Part shown: positions 24,401 to 39,400 of the stretch, one piece after another | Numbering within the stretch: position 1 is the stretch's first letter | How the letters are laid out: every line of letters begins with the position of its first letter | Source: Branchinecta lynchi | Taxonomy: Eukaryota > Arthropoda > Branchiopoda > Anostraca > Branchinectidae | NCBI GenBank assembly: GCA_023053575.1 | Contig: JAKZAP010000005.1 | Location: 7,998,001-8,062,000 of the forward strand | Reading direction: 5' to 3' | Length of the DNA: 64,000 nucleotides | Program-made: the position numbers and the translations under genes | The notes under the pieces: generated by a model | The model's input: the letters and a program-made list of their open reading frames with translations, nothing else | What the model was told of the DNA's origin: nothing | Databases searched by the model: none

Positions 24401-27400
24401 TTAGCAGTTTAAAAATGTTTTGTTTCTCCCTTAATTTGAAACCCCACCCCTAGGCCTAAATGCAGAGCTACAACGACCGTCTACGAACTCGACCTTTCCT
24501 TGACCAACAAGACCAAAGGTGTCGATGGGATCCCAAAAATCTAATATTTGATTCAGACAATCGAGTCTTGTCTTCGCCAGATCCAGTCTTGGACAGGCTA
24601 ATCATCTGAGAAAACCAAGTTCAGATATACCTCTATAAGCCATATCTGTTTTGACGATACTGACCGAGATTTCCTGCCGATTTCCGAGCGAACTACTAGT
24701 CCAGCAAAAAAAAATTTACAGAAACAAAACCAGCGTATCTCTTTATCCCTATAAAGAACATATAATCAACTTTAAATAAAAGTTTGACTTAACAAAAATC
24801 CGGTTACAACCGGATTCCGGAATAATTATATGTCCGGGTAAAAAACCATTCTCATATACCGACTGTGTTCGGCATGTCTTTTTACCGAAAAATCACACAT
24901 TTAATCAACTTCAAATTAAACTTTTACTTTTAACCAACTATCCGGTTTTCGCCGGATACCGGGCGAACTACATGTCCGGGTAGAAAATTGTTATCACATA
25001 AGTGATAACAATAGGCATGTCTTCTTGCCCTAAATCAAACATCTAATCAACTTGAAATAAAACTTTTAATTTTAACAAACTTTCCGGTTTCGGCCGGATT
25101 CCGAGCGAACTACTTGTCTGTCGAGAAAATGGTTTTCACCATCGTCTTCGGCATGTCTTCCTAGCCCTAAATCGAACATCTAATAAACTTCAAATAAAAC
25201 CTTTACTTTTTAACAAACTTTTCGGTTTTTGCCGGATTCCGGGCGAACTACTTGTCCGATGACAAAATGGTTTTCAGCATCGTGCTCAGCATGTCTTATT
25301 ACCCCATAATCGACTTATTAGCTGTTTCAAAATATTTTGTTTGCCCCTTAATTTGAACCCCCTCCCCCACCGCTAAATGTAGGGCTACAAAGCCCATCTA
25401 CGAACTTGACTGGTCCGACGACCCAACGAATCCTCCCACCAAGTTTCGTCATATTATCTCATTCCCTTCGAGAGTTATCGTGCTTACAGACGGACGGACG
25501 GACAGACGGACACTTTCTTGATGTCATAGGAATCCCTCCACTTACGTTTTGGGATCCCAAAAAGAACCTGAACTTGACCCTACACATTTATCAAAATATC
25601 TTATTCCCTTCGAGAGTTATCGTGCTTACAGACGGACGGAAAGACGGACAACTTTTGCGATGTCATAGGTATCCCTCCACTTACGTTTTGGGATCCCAGA
25701 AATGATCTCTTTTATGTTTAAGTTATTCTGAAAGCGAACTTGTCGTTCTTCATTTGCTGTGTATAGCATCTGCATTGGGGAAATATAAAGTGTTTCTATC
25801 AGGCGAAAGACGAAAGTATGTTTCGTCAATGAATCTGTTTTTTTTGGGATCCCAAAACGTAATTGGAGGGATACCTATGACATCGCAAAAATGTCCGTCT
25901 GTCCGTCTGTCTGTGAGCACGACAACTCTCGAAGGGAATGAGGAATCCGGTTGTAACCGGAATTTTTTTTTAAGTCAAACTTTTCTTCAAAGTTGATTAG
26001 ATGTTCTTTATAGGGATAAGGAGATACGATGTATTTGTTTCTGAATTTTCTTTTCTGCTGGACTTTCGGGCGAAACCGGAAACTTGGCAGAAGTAAAGCA
26101 GGAAGTCTCGGTCAGTATCGTCAAAATAGATATGGCCTATAGAGGTATATCTGAACTTGGTTTTCTCTGATGATTAGCCTGGCAAAGACTGGATCTGGCG
26201 AAGATAAGATCCGATTGTCTGAATCAAATATTAGATTTGTCTTCTTTCTTGGGATCCGAAAACGTAAGTGAAGGGATACCTATGACATCACAAATTGTCC
26301 GTCTGTAAGCACGATAACTCTCGAAGGGAACGAGATATTTTTACGAAAATTGGAGTGAGGACTCTTTAGGTCAAGGGAAAGGTCGAGATCGTAGATGGGC
26401 TCTGGAGCTGAACATTTAGGGGTGGGGAGGGGTTTCAAATTAAGGAAAGAACACATTTTTTTAAACAGCTAATGAGGTAGCCCTTTTAGGGGTACGGAGA
26501 TATGTTGAACACGAATATGAAAATCGTTTTCTTGTAGGTCAAATAGTTCGCCCAGAATCCGTCCGAAACCAAAATTGGTTAAAAGTTTTATCTAAAGTTG
26601 ATTAGATATTTGAATGGATGACAACATTTTTTAGATTTGGAACACGTTAAAGACTAGAATGTGTGTGGTAAGTTGTTAAATGTCGCCAAATAAAGGCAGA
26701 TTAAACAAAAAATTCGCCTGCGGCGCTTCCTTTGATTTGGTACAGGCGTTGGAAGCTTTCCAATTTAGCGAAAGCTCAAATGTAAGCTGAGGTTATGAAT
26801 TAATGTATAAACAAATTTTGATTACAAGAATAATTTCAGCTGATGCATTGCAGCTAGTTTTACACCGGCTCTATTATTTGTTGGCGGGGAATGCGCCATT
26901 TCTGCCAAGTGGCAAAATTTCGTTTTTGCCGGTTCGTGCGAGTCGTATATTGCGATCCTGGAGTCGTTGAAATGAGGCGTTTCACCCCCCCACCCCTGGT
27001 CTGAGTGTTTCGGGCCATCCCTGGTTCCAGGATGACGTAACTTAGGAAGAACTCTTCCATTCAAATTTATGATCCGTCCCTGTTTCAGGACCGTCGTTAG
27101 GGGAGGGATGAATTCCATCAAGGGCACATTATTTTATCTAGCCACATTGGCAATTGTGAAGAAATTTTCACCACTACATTTTTTAAAGAAGCTTCTTGAT
27201 AAATATGTTTTCTCGAAAAAGTATTCGATGCATATCATCCTATGTCCTAAAGATGTTCCAAGCAGCTCCAGGAGTAAGTAAATTAGGATAAAACCAACAC
27301 TTTCATCCAAACTTATAATCCGTCTGTGTTTTAGGCCTGTCGTCGAGGAAGAGGATGAATTCCAGCAAGGCCAAATTACTTTATTTAGCCACGCAGGTGG

Positions 27401-30400
27401 ATGTATGTCAAGTCATCGACGACCAAGAGGTGTCAACGATGACCAAGAGGTGTCAACGATGACCAAGAGGTGCATAACTTTAGACTTAGATTTGATAAGC
27501 GTACGAACCCCCCCCCCCCCCGCTTAGTTCTAAACCGTCCTCGAAAAAAATGTCCCCGGGGAAACATCCCCATGGCCAGAGGCACCATTTCGCTGAAACC
27601 TAAGTGTGTGCAGCGGCGTTTTCCCGGGCCCGCGGTTTTAAGTACTTGGGCGGGAGGAGGGGGGGGGGGGTGAATACTGCAAATATGCTTGACGGAAATC
27701 CAGCAAGGCTGAGAGTTACACGGTGTAGAAACGTACTGCAGCACATCCAGGAAACTAAACGAATTTCAAGAAACCAATTTGTGAAAGGTAACGGTCATGC
27801 CTAATAGCAGGTACTCGTTGTACAGCGAAGCCACCGTAGCACCTTCCGAGCATCGCAGGCGAAATTATTTTTTAATTTTCGTGGTTTCTAACAAACTTTT
27901 AGCTACTTCCCGAACAAATTTTAGGTTTTAAAATGGCCCATCCCCAAAACTGTAAGACCAAACCTCAAAGTAAACCGAGCGTGTAAGTAAAAGTAAATAT
28001 TTTGGAATTCCTTCTGATCAGAGTGCCTTTTTGGATCAAAAGTGAAAGCAAGGGGCACCTATCATAAATCAGCTCATAGTGAGCGGCCATGGTACATTTC
28101 AAACAGTGTGAGACATTTAACTGAAAACTGGTTGATCGAACCTTTGTAAATAAAATGATCATCCGAAACAAAACTGAAACAGAGTGGCCTTTGAGTGGCC
28201 ATGGTACATTTCAAACAGTGTGAGACATTTAACTGAAAACTGGTTGATCGAACCTTTGTAAATAAAATGATCATCCGAAACAAAACTGAAACAGAGTGGC
28301 CTTTGCTGCAACCCATGTTAAAAACTGATTTAAGACTGTTCTTACCGCTTTACAAAATAAACTAGGTGGGGTTAAGTGGTAAAGGTACTAAGTCTTTGCC
28401 GACCCTCTCCCCTTCCTACTCTTATATTTTGTGCTCCTTTGGGGCGGTGCTCTATCCGGGAAAAATCATTAAGTGATACTCGACGCCGTGCTACAAACAC
28501 ACAACTTACCCAGGCTCAAACGTGCCTTGAACACATTCAATCCCCTCAGTTTTCATGGTTGACCTTGCTCAACTGATACGGCGCAACCAGATGTCAAATT
28601 CTGATGGGAAACTGATATTTTCGGGCTAGTTTTCTGTTTTTCCTGGGTAGCTCTGGGTCCCCTTGAAAGGCCAGGGAGGGGGGGGAGCCCCCCCCCCCCC
28701 CCCCCCTGCCCTCCCTCCAATAACGCCTCTACCCATGGCAACAAGTCCCCATGATACAATACACAGAACGTTAGTTTTGGTTGTGACAGAACAAAGTATT
28801 TAATTCATGGAAGTCCGTTTTGTGTTGTTAGTTTTGTTTGCAGGTATTAATGGTCCGTTCCTTCGTTGGGTGAATCGACGCTCATAATGAATGTTGCTAG
28901 CTTACCGACATAAAAAGTTCCTGGCAGAGAGACACAGGTCCATGCAGTCGTTTCTAGACACGTCCTTCGCAATCTCTCTTGTATAACGGTCACGGAGCTC
29001 GTGATTTGGAACCCTCTCAAATGTCCACCGTTGACCACAGCCATGAGCTGAATATTAACAAAAATATATTAATTCCAAGTAAGCTTCGGCAGTGAATGTT
29101 CTTTTATCCCATTCGCTCTACTCGTTTAAGCCCTAGGTGTGTCACAAGATTTCTGGACCTCCCTTCCGTAGCCAAATTTAGTTCGGACACACGAAGGGAT
29201 CAATCAAGGGCATATCACCAAGTTTCACTCGAATCTGAATATTCGAGAAATGACCTTTTCACCACCGAGGTCGGATCCGCCCGGGGTCCCAAAACTGATC
29301 ATCTAGGGGCAGTGGTTCCCAACCGTAAGGGGCATGCGAATGTCCCGAATAGCTGGATTCGAAAACGTCTGCTTTCGTCAAGAAAGGGGAGAGGGGGGCA
29401 GGTTCGTTACGTTTTGCTTTTTTTTTTACCAAGATTTCATTTTAGGTTTTGTTCATTGTATTTTTTTTCCATGCGATGTTTGCAGAGCCGCTGTCCGGAC
29501 CTGCCCCTGTGACAGACCTGTCGACCTCTCCCCTACGAAGGTTCAGGGAAACACCGCAAGTGTTCTTCCAACCCTTGACAAACCTGGACGACAATCAGAC
29601 AAACCTCTCCCAGACGACCCTGGACGATAACAAAATTGACAACCTTGCAACCTCAGGTATCCCATTTATTTGTATATATTTTTACTCAATGCACACCATT
29701 TATGACAATAAATGATGTCGTTTTGGCTTTAGATTAGATTAGATTTTTTTTAGATTAGATTATGTTTAATATAAAACCAACGCGTAACATTTGTCTGCAT
29801 CACCTGCAGGGAAAGTCCCGGGGGACTTGTTAAATAACAGGCGAAAAACAAAATTCACATCTATTTACTAATGAAGAATAAATCCTACTACTACTGAAAA
29901 ATAAATACTACTACTAACAATACATTTCTAATTACTAATTACTAAACCAAATACTAAACAAAACAAAAAGAAGAAGAAAAAAAAAGAAAGAAAGCGACTG
30001 ACTCTTGCTTACTCTTTTGTGAGGAAGAACCTTTTCACTGTGGCTTTGAATGCAGCAAGGTGCGGGGCCTCACGGACTTTAATTGGGATTGAATTCCAAA
30101 CACTCGTAGCAAAATTTCTAATAATGAACGATGCACGAGTTGTTTGCCGGATTTCATGAACTATATCCCCACACCCCCTTGTTTCATAATTGTGGTAATC
30201 ACTATTCGTAGAAAAAAAAATTGCAAAAGATTTCTGATCTTGACAGATCGTAGAAGTATAGTAAAACAATGATTCTTCAAAAAGGGGTACACAACCTTTT
30301 TGAACCTTATTAGGAGTAGGCTATGCGGTAAGGAAAAGCCTGGGAACCACTGGTCTAGGGCATACTACCTTTCAATATCCCAGATTTCGCTTCGTATCGC

Positions 30401-33400
30401 TCAACTCGTTTGACCCCTAGACTTGCCACAGAATATCTGCGACACCCTTCCAGCTACTCCAAACAATCTTCTCCTTCCCTTCTTTATAACTTTTTGTACA
30501 GCGAAGCATAAGCTAAGAGTTATTACCCGTTATCTATATTTTTAGTATTCTATGACGTTACCAAGTAAATCTGGCGTAATCTAGGAAAGATTTTGACCAG
30601 TGAAAAGACAACAACAACAACAACAATCCGGGTTCCGAACCAATCCGTAGGGTGGGCATAAACCAAAAATTACAAAATAAAGAATTTTCCATTAAGTTTG
30701 TGGCTGGTACTACCAAGGACCCGTCGTACCTAAATTACTGCTTCGCTACTCGTCTCTACACGTCTCAATTATTCCATCTAATCTCATTCACGAGATTTCA
30801 TTATTGCTTATTAATAATTTATGAACACTAACGGCACTACACTGATTCTTGCATTTCTGTGTTTGGATCTTTTCGAGATGGACCAGACTCGAGTTTATCA
30901 CTCAGGAGAAACTCACTGGTAAAAAAAAAAAAAAAAAATACCGGCTTCGCAAGTTATTCCGTGTTTCTGGGCAAAGCCAAAAGGGACCGAGTGTGGCTGA
31001 CGGGTTTGTAATCATTTGAAAAACCGGCAAAGGAGTCGCGAACGTCAGAATATTGGAATAGCCTGTCTCGACTGCCAATTTCACACTAAAGCCTATTCAT
31101 CTGGAGATTCTAACAGAGGTAAAAAGCGTCCGAAGGTAAAGAATATTTCATAGACCCTGTCCTCTAAAGCCAATTTTCACTGCAAGAAATCACAGATCTC
31201 TTTAGACTCGGGAATAAGTCAGGGATCGATTAGAAAATGTACAAACTACCTTTCAGACAGACAGATTCATAAAAGACGCTGCCAGGAGCCTCTTTGACCG
31301 ACGACAGATTTCCCTCCACAACCTGACACTCATGACGTCCGAGGTCAACGTTGAATCCAAGGCAGGTCGGTTGACTCTCACAGCGTCGTGTGCAGGAGCC
31401 AAGGAGTCCAGGGGAATTTTCGCGGTACGTTCGGCGCGAACGCTCCCGCGAGGATGGATCGGTGACGATTTGTATACCTGTGCAACGCTCGAACTCAAGA
31501 TTGCCAGTTCTACACTTGCCATCTAAAAGGAAATAATAACGAAGTCGAAGATCCTCTCAGACTCTCGAGAGGCAATGAACATGCTTTACAAATGCCACAG
31601 TAGCCTACTTTTCTCTTGGTTGTGTCGTTTTTAAAGTTTAACTGAAAAGGACTGAGATGGGACAATTTAGTTACCGATCACTTATTCACTTACACAGGCT
31701 CGAAAACCCGATGAAAATGCGTTACTTCGTTGCTCCGATATTCACGAATAATCGATTTCCACATAGTGGAATTTTCCTGTCGGATTTGTGATACCTCGAT
31801 GCGCCTGTACCTGTGATGTATGCTTCGCGAAAACGATTTACGAAAAGTAAGTGTTGATGCACTTCGCCACCTTCCGCGAGCTGATTCTTTATGTCCAAGT
31901 CCAAAACACGCCAGTGATCCTCAGGAAGAAGGAGTAAGCATCTCCGTAACGACACTGTAAAAAGTTTCTCCGAATAAGGATGCAGTTTTTGCTACTGGGA
32001 TTAATCTTATCTTTATTAGGATGAGATTAATCCGAATTAGGGGTAATCTTATCTCAATAAAGATAAGATTAATCCCAGTAGCAAATACTGCAAGATTTTT
32101 TTTACAGTGGACTCAAACTCAACGACTCAAATCCTGTGTCAACCAATCACGGCGATTTTTGGGAGCAGACGTGACACCACTTCTGCCTTTCTTCTGCTAG
32201 GTACCCGGAGAGGCCGGAGATTTTGCATCGGGAAGGAGAGATGGTCATCAAGAGTACTACCAGCCACTGAAAAGCTGCATTTGTGTTGAAATTCAAATTT
32301 CCCGCGTCATAGTAGAATTTTGTGTTGTAAGGACGGCCGTAGATATTCGAACATCATACTAGAGCAAATAGTGAATAATGAAGGACGGGGGGACGGGCGT
32401 AGATATACTGAATGTCATGCTAGAGCAATAGCGAAAAAATAAAATACAAAAATCCGTCAACAAAATACAAATAATGCAATGTGTTCAGTTAAATGATACA
32501 CAAATAAGTTGGCATTTCAGGCTTTAAGTGTTTGTTTTTGGGATCCCAAAACGTAAGTGGAGGGATACCTATGACATCGCAAAAGTTGTCCGTCTGTCCG
32601 TCCGTCCGTCTGTAAGCACGATAACTCTCGAAGGGAATGAGATATTTTGAGAAATCTGGTGGGAGGATTCATTGGGTCGTCGGAGCAGTTGAGTTCGTAG
32701 ATGGGCTTTGTAGCCCTACATTTAGGGGTGGGGGAGGGGGTTCAAATTAAGGAGCAAACAAAATATTTTGAAACAGCTAATGTGATAGTCGATTATGGGG
32801 TAAGAGGGCATGCTGAACACGATGATGAAAACCATTTTGTCATCGGACTAGTAGTTCGCCCGGAATCCGGCCAAAACCGGAAAGTTTGTTAAAAGTAAAA
32901 GTTTTATTTGAAGTTGATTAAATGTTTGATTTTGGGGTAGGAAGACATGTTGAGGACGATGGTGAAAACCATTTTCTCGACGGACAAGTAGTTCGCCCGG
33001 AATCCGGTCGAAACCGGAAAGTTTGTTAAAATTAAAAGTTTTATTTCGAGTTGAATAGATGTTCGATTTAGGGCAAGAAGATATGCTGAAGATTTATGTG
33101 AAAACAATTTTCTAGCTGGACATGTAGTTCGCCCGGAATCCGGCGAAAGCCGGAAAGTTGGTTTAAAGTAAAAGTTTAATTTGAAGTTGATTAAATGTTT
33201 GATTTATGGGTAAAAAGACATGCTGAACACGATGGTGAAAATTATTTTCTCGCCGGACAACTAGTTCGCCCGGACTCCGGCCAAAACCGGAAAATTTGTT
33301 AAAAGCAAAAGTTCAATGAGATGACAGATTAAGGGGTAAGAAGAGAGGCTGAGTCGGTATATGACAATGGTTTATTACCCGGACATATAATTATTCCGGA

Positions 33401-36400
33401 ATCCGGTTGTAACCGGATTTTTTTCAAGTCAAACTTTTATTCAAAGTTGATTAGATGTTCTTTATAGGGATAAGGAGATACGCTGGTTTTGTTTCTGTAT
33501 TTTTTTTTTGCTGGACTAGTAGTTCGCTCGGAAATCGGCAGGAAGTCTCGGTCAGTATTCTCAAAATAGATATGGCTTATAGAGGTATATCTGAACTTGG
33601 TTTTCTCTGATGATTAGCCTGTCAAAGACCGGATCTGGCGAAGACAAGACTCGATTGTCTGAATCAAATATTAGATTTTTGGGATCCCATCGACACCTTT
33701 GGTCTTGTTTCTGTGGATTTCAGCGCTTTCACCCACACACAATTAAAAGGAAAGAGGAAAAACTAAAACGACTTCCGTCAAGAAATACGCCATAAAGGTG
33801 TTTGAAAGTGACAAAATAGCTCATATTACAGCGATCATATACCGTGTGAAAAGGGCACTGACCACTTGTTACGATAGGAGTTGTTGGGCTGCAAACAGAC
33901 GGTATGAACTGACCATGTGCTATTGAAAAGAGGACATCTTTATGTCCAGCCATTGGACAGAATCATGCTAGAGATCGGAATAATCAGGTTCAGTGAGCAT
34001 CCAAGTAGATTAAGCGGGCCTTCAATACTCTGACCCTACACTAGCGTGTGAACAAGATGCCCGCAATCGTTTTCAAAATCCCGCTATTCCAGTAGTTCTC
34101 CCGACGGCTGCAAGATAATCCGGATCCGATATAATACCAAGAACAAATTAACAAACACGAATGCGTGGATTAGGAAAGAGGACCGGTTCAAGGATCCCAA
34201 TAGTTGGGCTAGCTTAAAAGCTTGTGAAGTTCAGGTAAACTGAAATGAAAAGGAATGGTTAGAGAAACAGGGTGTCGAAACGAATAAGTGACTAGCAATT
34301 TTCTTATAAGTCATTTTGTAAAAGAGTAACTTTAAAGTGATGTAGTTGAGAGTTGGTATTTGTGATTGCTTAAACTTTAGACAAGGGCTACAATAACCTT
34401 TCTTTTTTATGTATGTTATATATATATATTCTGGAGTGCGATATAACACACGAATGCATGGATCAGGAAAGAGGACCGATTCAAGGATCCCAGTAGTTAG
34501 AGCTAGCTTAAAAGCTTGTGAAGTTCAAATAAACTGAAATGAAAAGGAATGGTTACAGAAACAGGATGGCGAAACGAATTGGTTAACTAGTAATTTGTGT
34601 GTATAGTAATTTTTTAAAAAGAGTCACTTTCAAGTGATGTCGTTGAGAGTTGGTATTTGTGATTTCTTAAACTTTAGACAAGGGCTACAATAACGTTTCT
34701 TTTTTATGTATGTTATATATAGATATTCTGGAGTGCGATATAACACACGAATGCATGGATCAGGAAAGAGGACCGGTTCAAGGATCCCAGTAGTTAGAGC
34801 TAGCTTAAAAGCTTGTGAAGTTCAAATAAACTGAAATGAAAAGGAATGGTTACAGAAACAGGATGGCGAAACGAATTGGTTAACTAGTAATTTTTGTTTA
34901 TAGTAAGTTTTTAAAAAGAGTCACTTTCAAGTGATAGTAGTTGAGAGTTGGTATTTGTAAAGTAAATGTATTTAAACAACAACGTTTCTTTTTTATGTAT
35001 GTCATAAAAAGGAGTACTACTGAATGAGCTCCTTATTTTTATGTTCGTTCTCATATGCCGCGTGGCTTTTTTTAGGCGGACATGCAGTTTGTTCCAGAAA
35101 GTATATTATTTTTTCGTGTAATAAATAATCTGAGATCTGAAAAAATTAATCTAAAAATCTGGGAGACCGGCGGGAAATGGTAACTTTTACAAAAATTATA
35201 GAAAGTATTGATATTTCAGGTATACTTTATAGTTGAGATGAAGCCCAAACTACCGACTTTGGTTACTTTCCAATATTTCTCTCAATATGAATCCAGTCCT
35301 TGTCAATCCGCTTTTAATAGCCGTGTCAATAACTAGAGATGACACGGATAGGCCACGAAGACCAATCCGAAATAGCCACTAATCGAGACGTCGGTGGATG
35401 CGCTGCGGTGTAACTCGCAAACGAAACCACAAGAAACAAATCACAGCCACAGGAGACACTCTTGTCCGTGGAAATGGCTTGATTGGCCCTTCAGATGAAC
35501 TTTACATCACCCCTTCCAGAAGGAATTTTAATGAGGACTTAAAGGGGGAATCATTACCTGGTCCTCGAGGTACGAGAGACTTTCTTCCATCCCCCGAATG
35601 GACACTAATTACGTTAGGGCCACCCCTGCCTTTCTCCCCATCCCTCTCATCCGTGGAATTAGTCCCGCGGTTCTCCCAGCCATCGCTGCCAGAATCAACT
35701 CTGTATCCGAAAGTGGGCCGGCTCGGCTGTGGACTGTAGGAGGTAGAGAGGCGTTCCGTTGTTTTATAGGTGGAACTCTGGAAGAACCAATCACGAGTCG
35801 TGTAGCTGTCCGGCTTCTGAAGTGACTGGTCGGAACAAATTTTTTCGGAGTAGACGGTCCCCGGGCGCACCTGCCTCGCCATGGAGTTCGCAGATACTGG
35901 AAGTGTGAAACAATATTAAAGCCACGTTCCACTGGGCTCAGCTATTCAGGTTAAGATAACGTAGATACGTAGACTTGCGTTCTACCTGGGAATTCAAAAG
36001 ACCACGTCACGCATAATATAACTAGTATGTTTATCGATGTATGGGACAGGCTATTAATCAATTAATCAATCAACTTTTTCCAACCAATCAGTAAATAGCT
36101 AGAAGAGGTCGTTGAAGACAGTTAGGAGAATCAGTCAAAGACATGCCAAGTATTTGCTATTAATACAACAGACAATAAGATTAACTAATATACTTAAAGT
36201 TCAATGGGCAGATCAAACTACCACAATCCCACTCTGTAACAACCTAGGAACGATGCTTACCCCCTAGATCAGCAGCTTTTTCAGCAGTGTCTCTCTGTGA
36301 TATTTCAAAGCGTAATTTTTTGGGCCAGTACATGCTCAATTTACTAGCTTGGACAAAGATAAAAGTGATGTTTCTTTTAATACTTAGTAGATCTTTAGTA

Positions 36401-39400
36401 TATGCATAAATGAGCTTGTATAATTCAGATTTGAATAGGTTATTTGTTTTTGAATGATTTTTGTTGCTATGTTATTTTTTATAAGCTTATTGCATATTCC
36501 GATACATTTTATAAAGCAAACTTCAAAACACTATTCCACAAAGAAATTTTTTTTAATAGGCACTTTAAGCCATGGAACTTCTGATGAAACACTAGAACAA
36601 TCAGGTAAACTGCATCTGCGGCTTGACTTCGGTGACATCTCAAATATATCCTTTTGTATCAAGCATTGCTGGGAGTTTTTGAATTTCCTGCCACGACATC
36701 CCAGCTCCTAAGATTTGGATCGCCGAAATGCCAGAGAGGTAAAGACAAGGGATAACAAGAAAACTGCCGATTTTCGTAGTGCCTTCTAAAGGAAGTCGGA
36801 AATGTTTATTTGTGAAGCATTTTATACACAGTAAAGCATTAGAAGTGTACATTGTGCTTTAACGAGAAACGACCAGGAACAAATGTTGAAATGAAACGAT
36901 CTTAAAAACTGAGTTTACTAACGAACAGGATGCGGCAAAAACCGATTGCAAGGGTTCCTCCCGTATCAAAGCACGAGCAACGGGGGAGGAGGGTAGACGG
37001 GGACAAAACACCTTCTTTGCTCCAAAATTGTTCAAAAGTGTAATTCTTCGGTAAATTAATTTAGAAACGCCTAACTCAATGAGAGCCCTTTCATTTGCAG
37101 CGTTGTATTATCATAGAATGGTTTCCACTGCTCTCTCTTTTGGATATTTTCTAGGGGGACCAGGGAGCGCTGCAGCAAAGACCGATAAAGAATATTTCAA
37201 ATGAGGACGTGTTTAAGTTTTAAGGTAACAGAGGAGGCATTTAGTGTCCAAACCAAAAGGTTTGAGGGTAAAAAGGGATTTAATTAAAAAGTTTTTGTTC
37301 CGGAAAATGTTCTCAACACGAGATTTCCATTTGAGATTGTTGCCCCAAGCAACTTAACGGGTTTATAGTGCATGAATGTCGACGGAAATACGGTAGTATC
37401 TCTTCTCCGCCTGCTAAGGATCATTCACACTGCGGGTATTTTCCCTGGAGACGAGAGGGGATAGTGTTGACACGTATTTTTCAAGGGAGAGTAGCCTACT
37501 GTCATGTGGCAGTAGATTCCAAGGTTGCAAAGCTCAGGATATCTCTCTACAATGGACACCAACATGTTTCCATCGGGATCACTTTTTAAATGGGCATTTT
37601 CAAATTTATTGCTCGAAGATCCAGTTTATACCCTTGCCGCCGAAGAATAGGAGAGCTCGGGATTGGATTGGACACGGGGTTGGTCTGGACACCCGCGAAA
37701 TAAATATTAAAAGTTGTCGCTAAAATCTGAAAAAAAATACATAACATCTGTCTTCTAGTGAACTAACTTCGTACCAAAGTTTCATGGTAAATACTTTTCT
37801 GGTTTTGGAAAAAAAAAATGAAAAAATTGGTTTTCTTGATGTAAAAGTTTTTAGCTCATCGTAGGTTAAAAACCTGTACCAAGAAGATTTGTGGTAAATG
37901 GAAGGCGATTAAACGGTAAGATATAGCTTAGTGATCAGGATTTATAGCCTGTGTAGTATTTTCAAGGTAGGTCACTTAATTTTTCTCTGGTACGCCATTT
38001 TGTTATTTTAGTCATGGTGGGGTTAGTTTGGACAGTTTTGAAGGGGTTGGTTCGGACAGTCTTTGCCTACTGATACCCCATAAAAACCTGAAACTGAGTT
38101 AGAAAAATACGAAAGTATTATCGGAATCCTTATCGTGTTGTTTGTTAACAGAATTATTTACCAAAATCGAGAAAATGAACGCTAAAAACAGTAAGCCTCA
38201 ACCAAAGAAAATTAGTTAGCAGAATTGTCTACAATAAAGTAAAAGATAAAAAAAAAGTGTGTGTTTAATGAATTTAATATTCACGATATTTTCAAGGAGG
38301 GAAGAAAAACACAAATTCTCCTTCAAGTTGGGAAAAGGTTAAACCAATGTGTTTCTTATGCGCGAAAGTCATCAAGAAGGGAGATTCATTGAAAGAAAAT
38401 AGGTTGATGGGCGTGAATATATTCTTTCTGCGCCAGAGTGGGACTAAAATCATCTTTCTGTAGAATCTTTACTGACATAAGTTTAAAGTTACCAGATCTT
38501 GTAATTGCTAGGTTAACTTAAAGTACAAATGAAGGATTTCCAGTTTAATCAACTTCGGCAATTGAAACATATGTTTTCTTTAGTTTTTTAGTGGTTTAAT
38601 ATTATCATTTCCACATTTTAAAATGTTTAAATAAGGTTTGATAGGCCTTGATAGAAACCTTTGATAGAAAGCCTGTCCGAATCAACCCCATTGGTTCGAA
38701 CAAATTTAAAAACAGAAAAAAATGTTTACTATAAAACCTGATGCAGAAAAAAATCTGAAAAAATTACCAGCTATTTTACCAGACATTCTACACGTTTTGC
38801 CACGAAAACGATGTTAAATCCACCAAGGAATGGCGGCCTAGCAAGAAAAGGAAAATTAGTGTCCGGGTCAACCCCGAGCAAAGAAATCCCTGGGTAAAAA
38901 TTTCGCAAAATTGAAGTCCGAAATACCCGGGGATTTGTTGCTGTATTGGGAAAAATATCCGCGGAGTACGGGAAAGTAACCTTCGTGTAAACCTAGCTTA
39001 AACCTCATAACCCAAGACTGACAGTAATTAATTTACACCTTCACAGTTTGATTTTTAAGGAAAGAGATAGTCTTGCATCGGATCTAAACTATTCGGAAGT
39101 GTGGAAGTAACTTTAGAAAGAATGAAAAGGGCATCTGCAAATGTATACCTATGAGGTCAATCCTTAGCTACACCACTACCGGAAGAAGGAGAATAAGATG
39201 GCCCAACTTGTTTCCGTGTGGGAGTTACTGTCGACCGCAAACACGGAATAATTCCGTTTTACAACCTGGCTTCGGCCCGAGAGGAAGCTGGCAATCATAC
39301 ACTGCTAAATCTACGGCTTCGAAATCAATCGCGTGAAGGTAGTAGGAACCGGTGCTACTACCTTGCCGAAACTTGTGAGAAAGAAACCAATCACTCAAAA

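Noticed and set aside
25406..25705. Open frame with TDGRTDGQ repeats
   Set aside because: It is the translated GACGGACG microsatellite of R1; the same peptide appears at several R1 ends.
21918..26625. Regularly spaced repeats that might suggest a CRISPR array
   Set aside because: Units of 137 bp diverge along their whole length with no repeat/spacer split, in an animal genome with introns.
28847..29044. Frame beginning with ATG over the module 5 exon (MAVVNGGHLRGF)
   Set aside because: Wrong frame. The frame two bases on gives CGQRWTFERV and joins to the next PAN exon.
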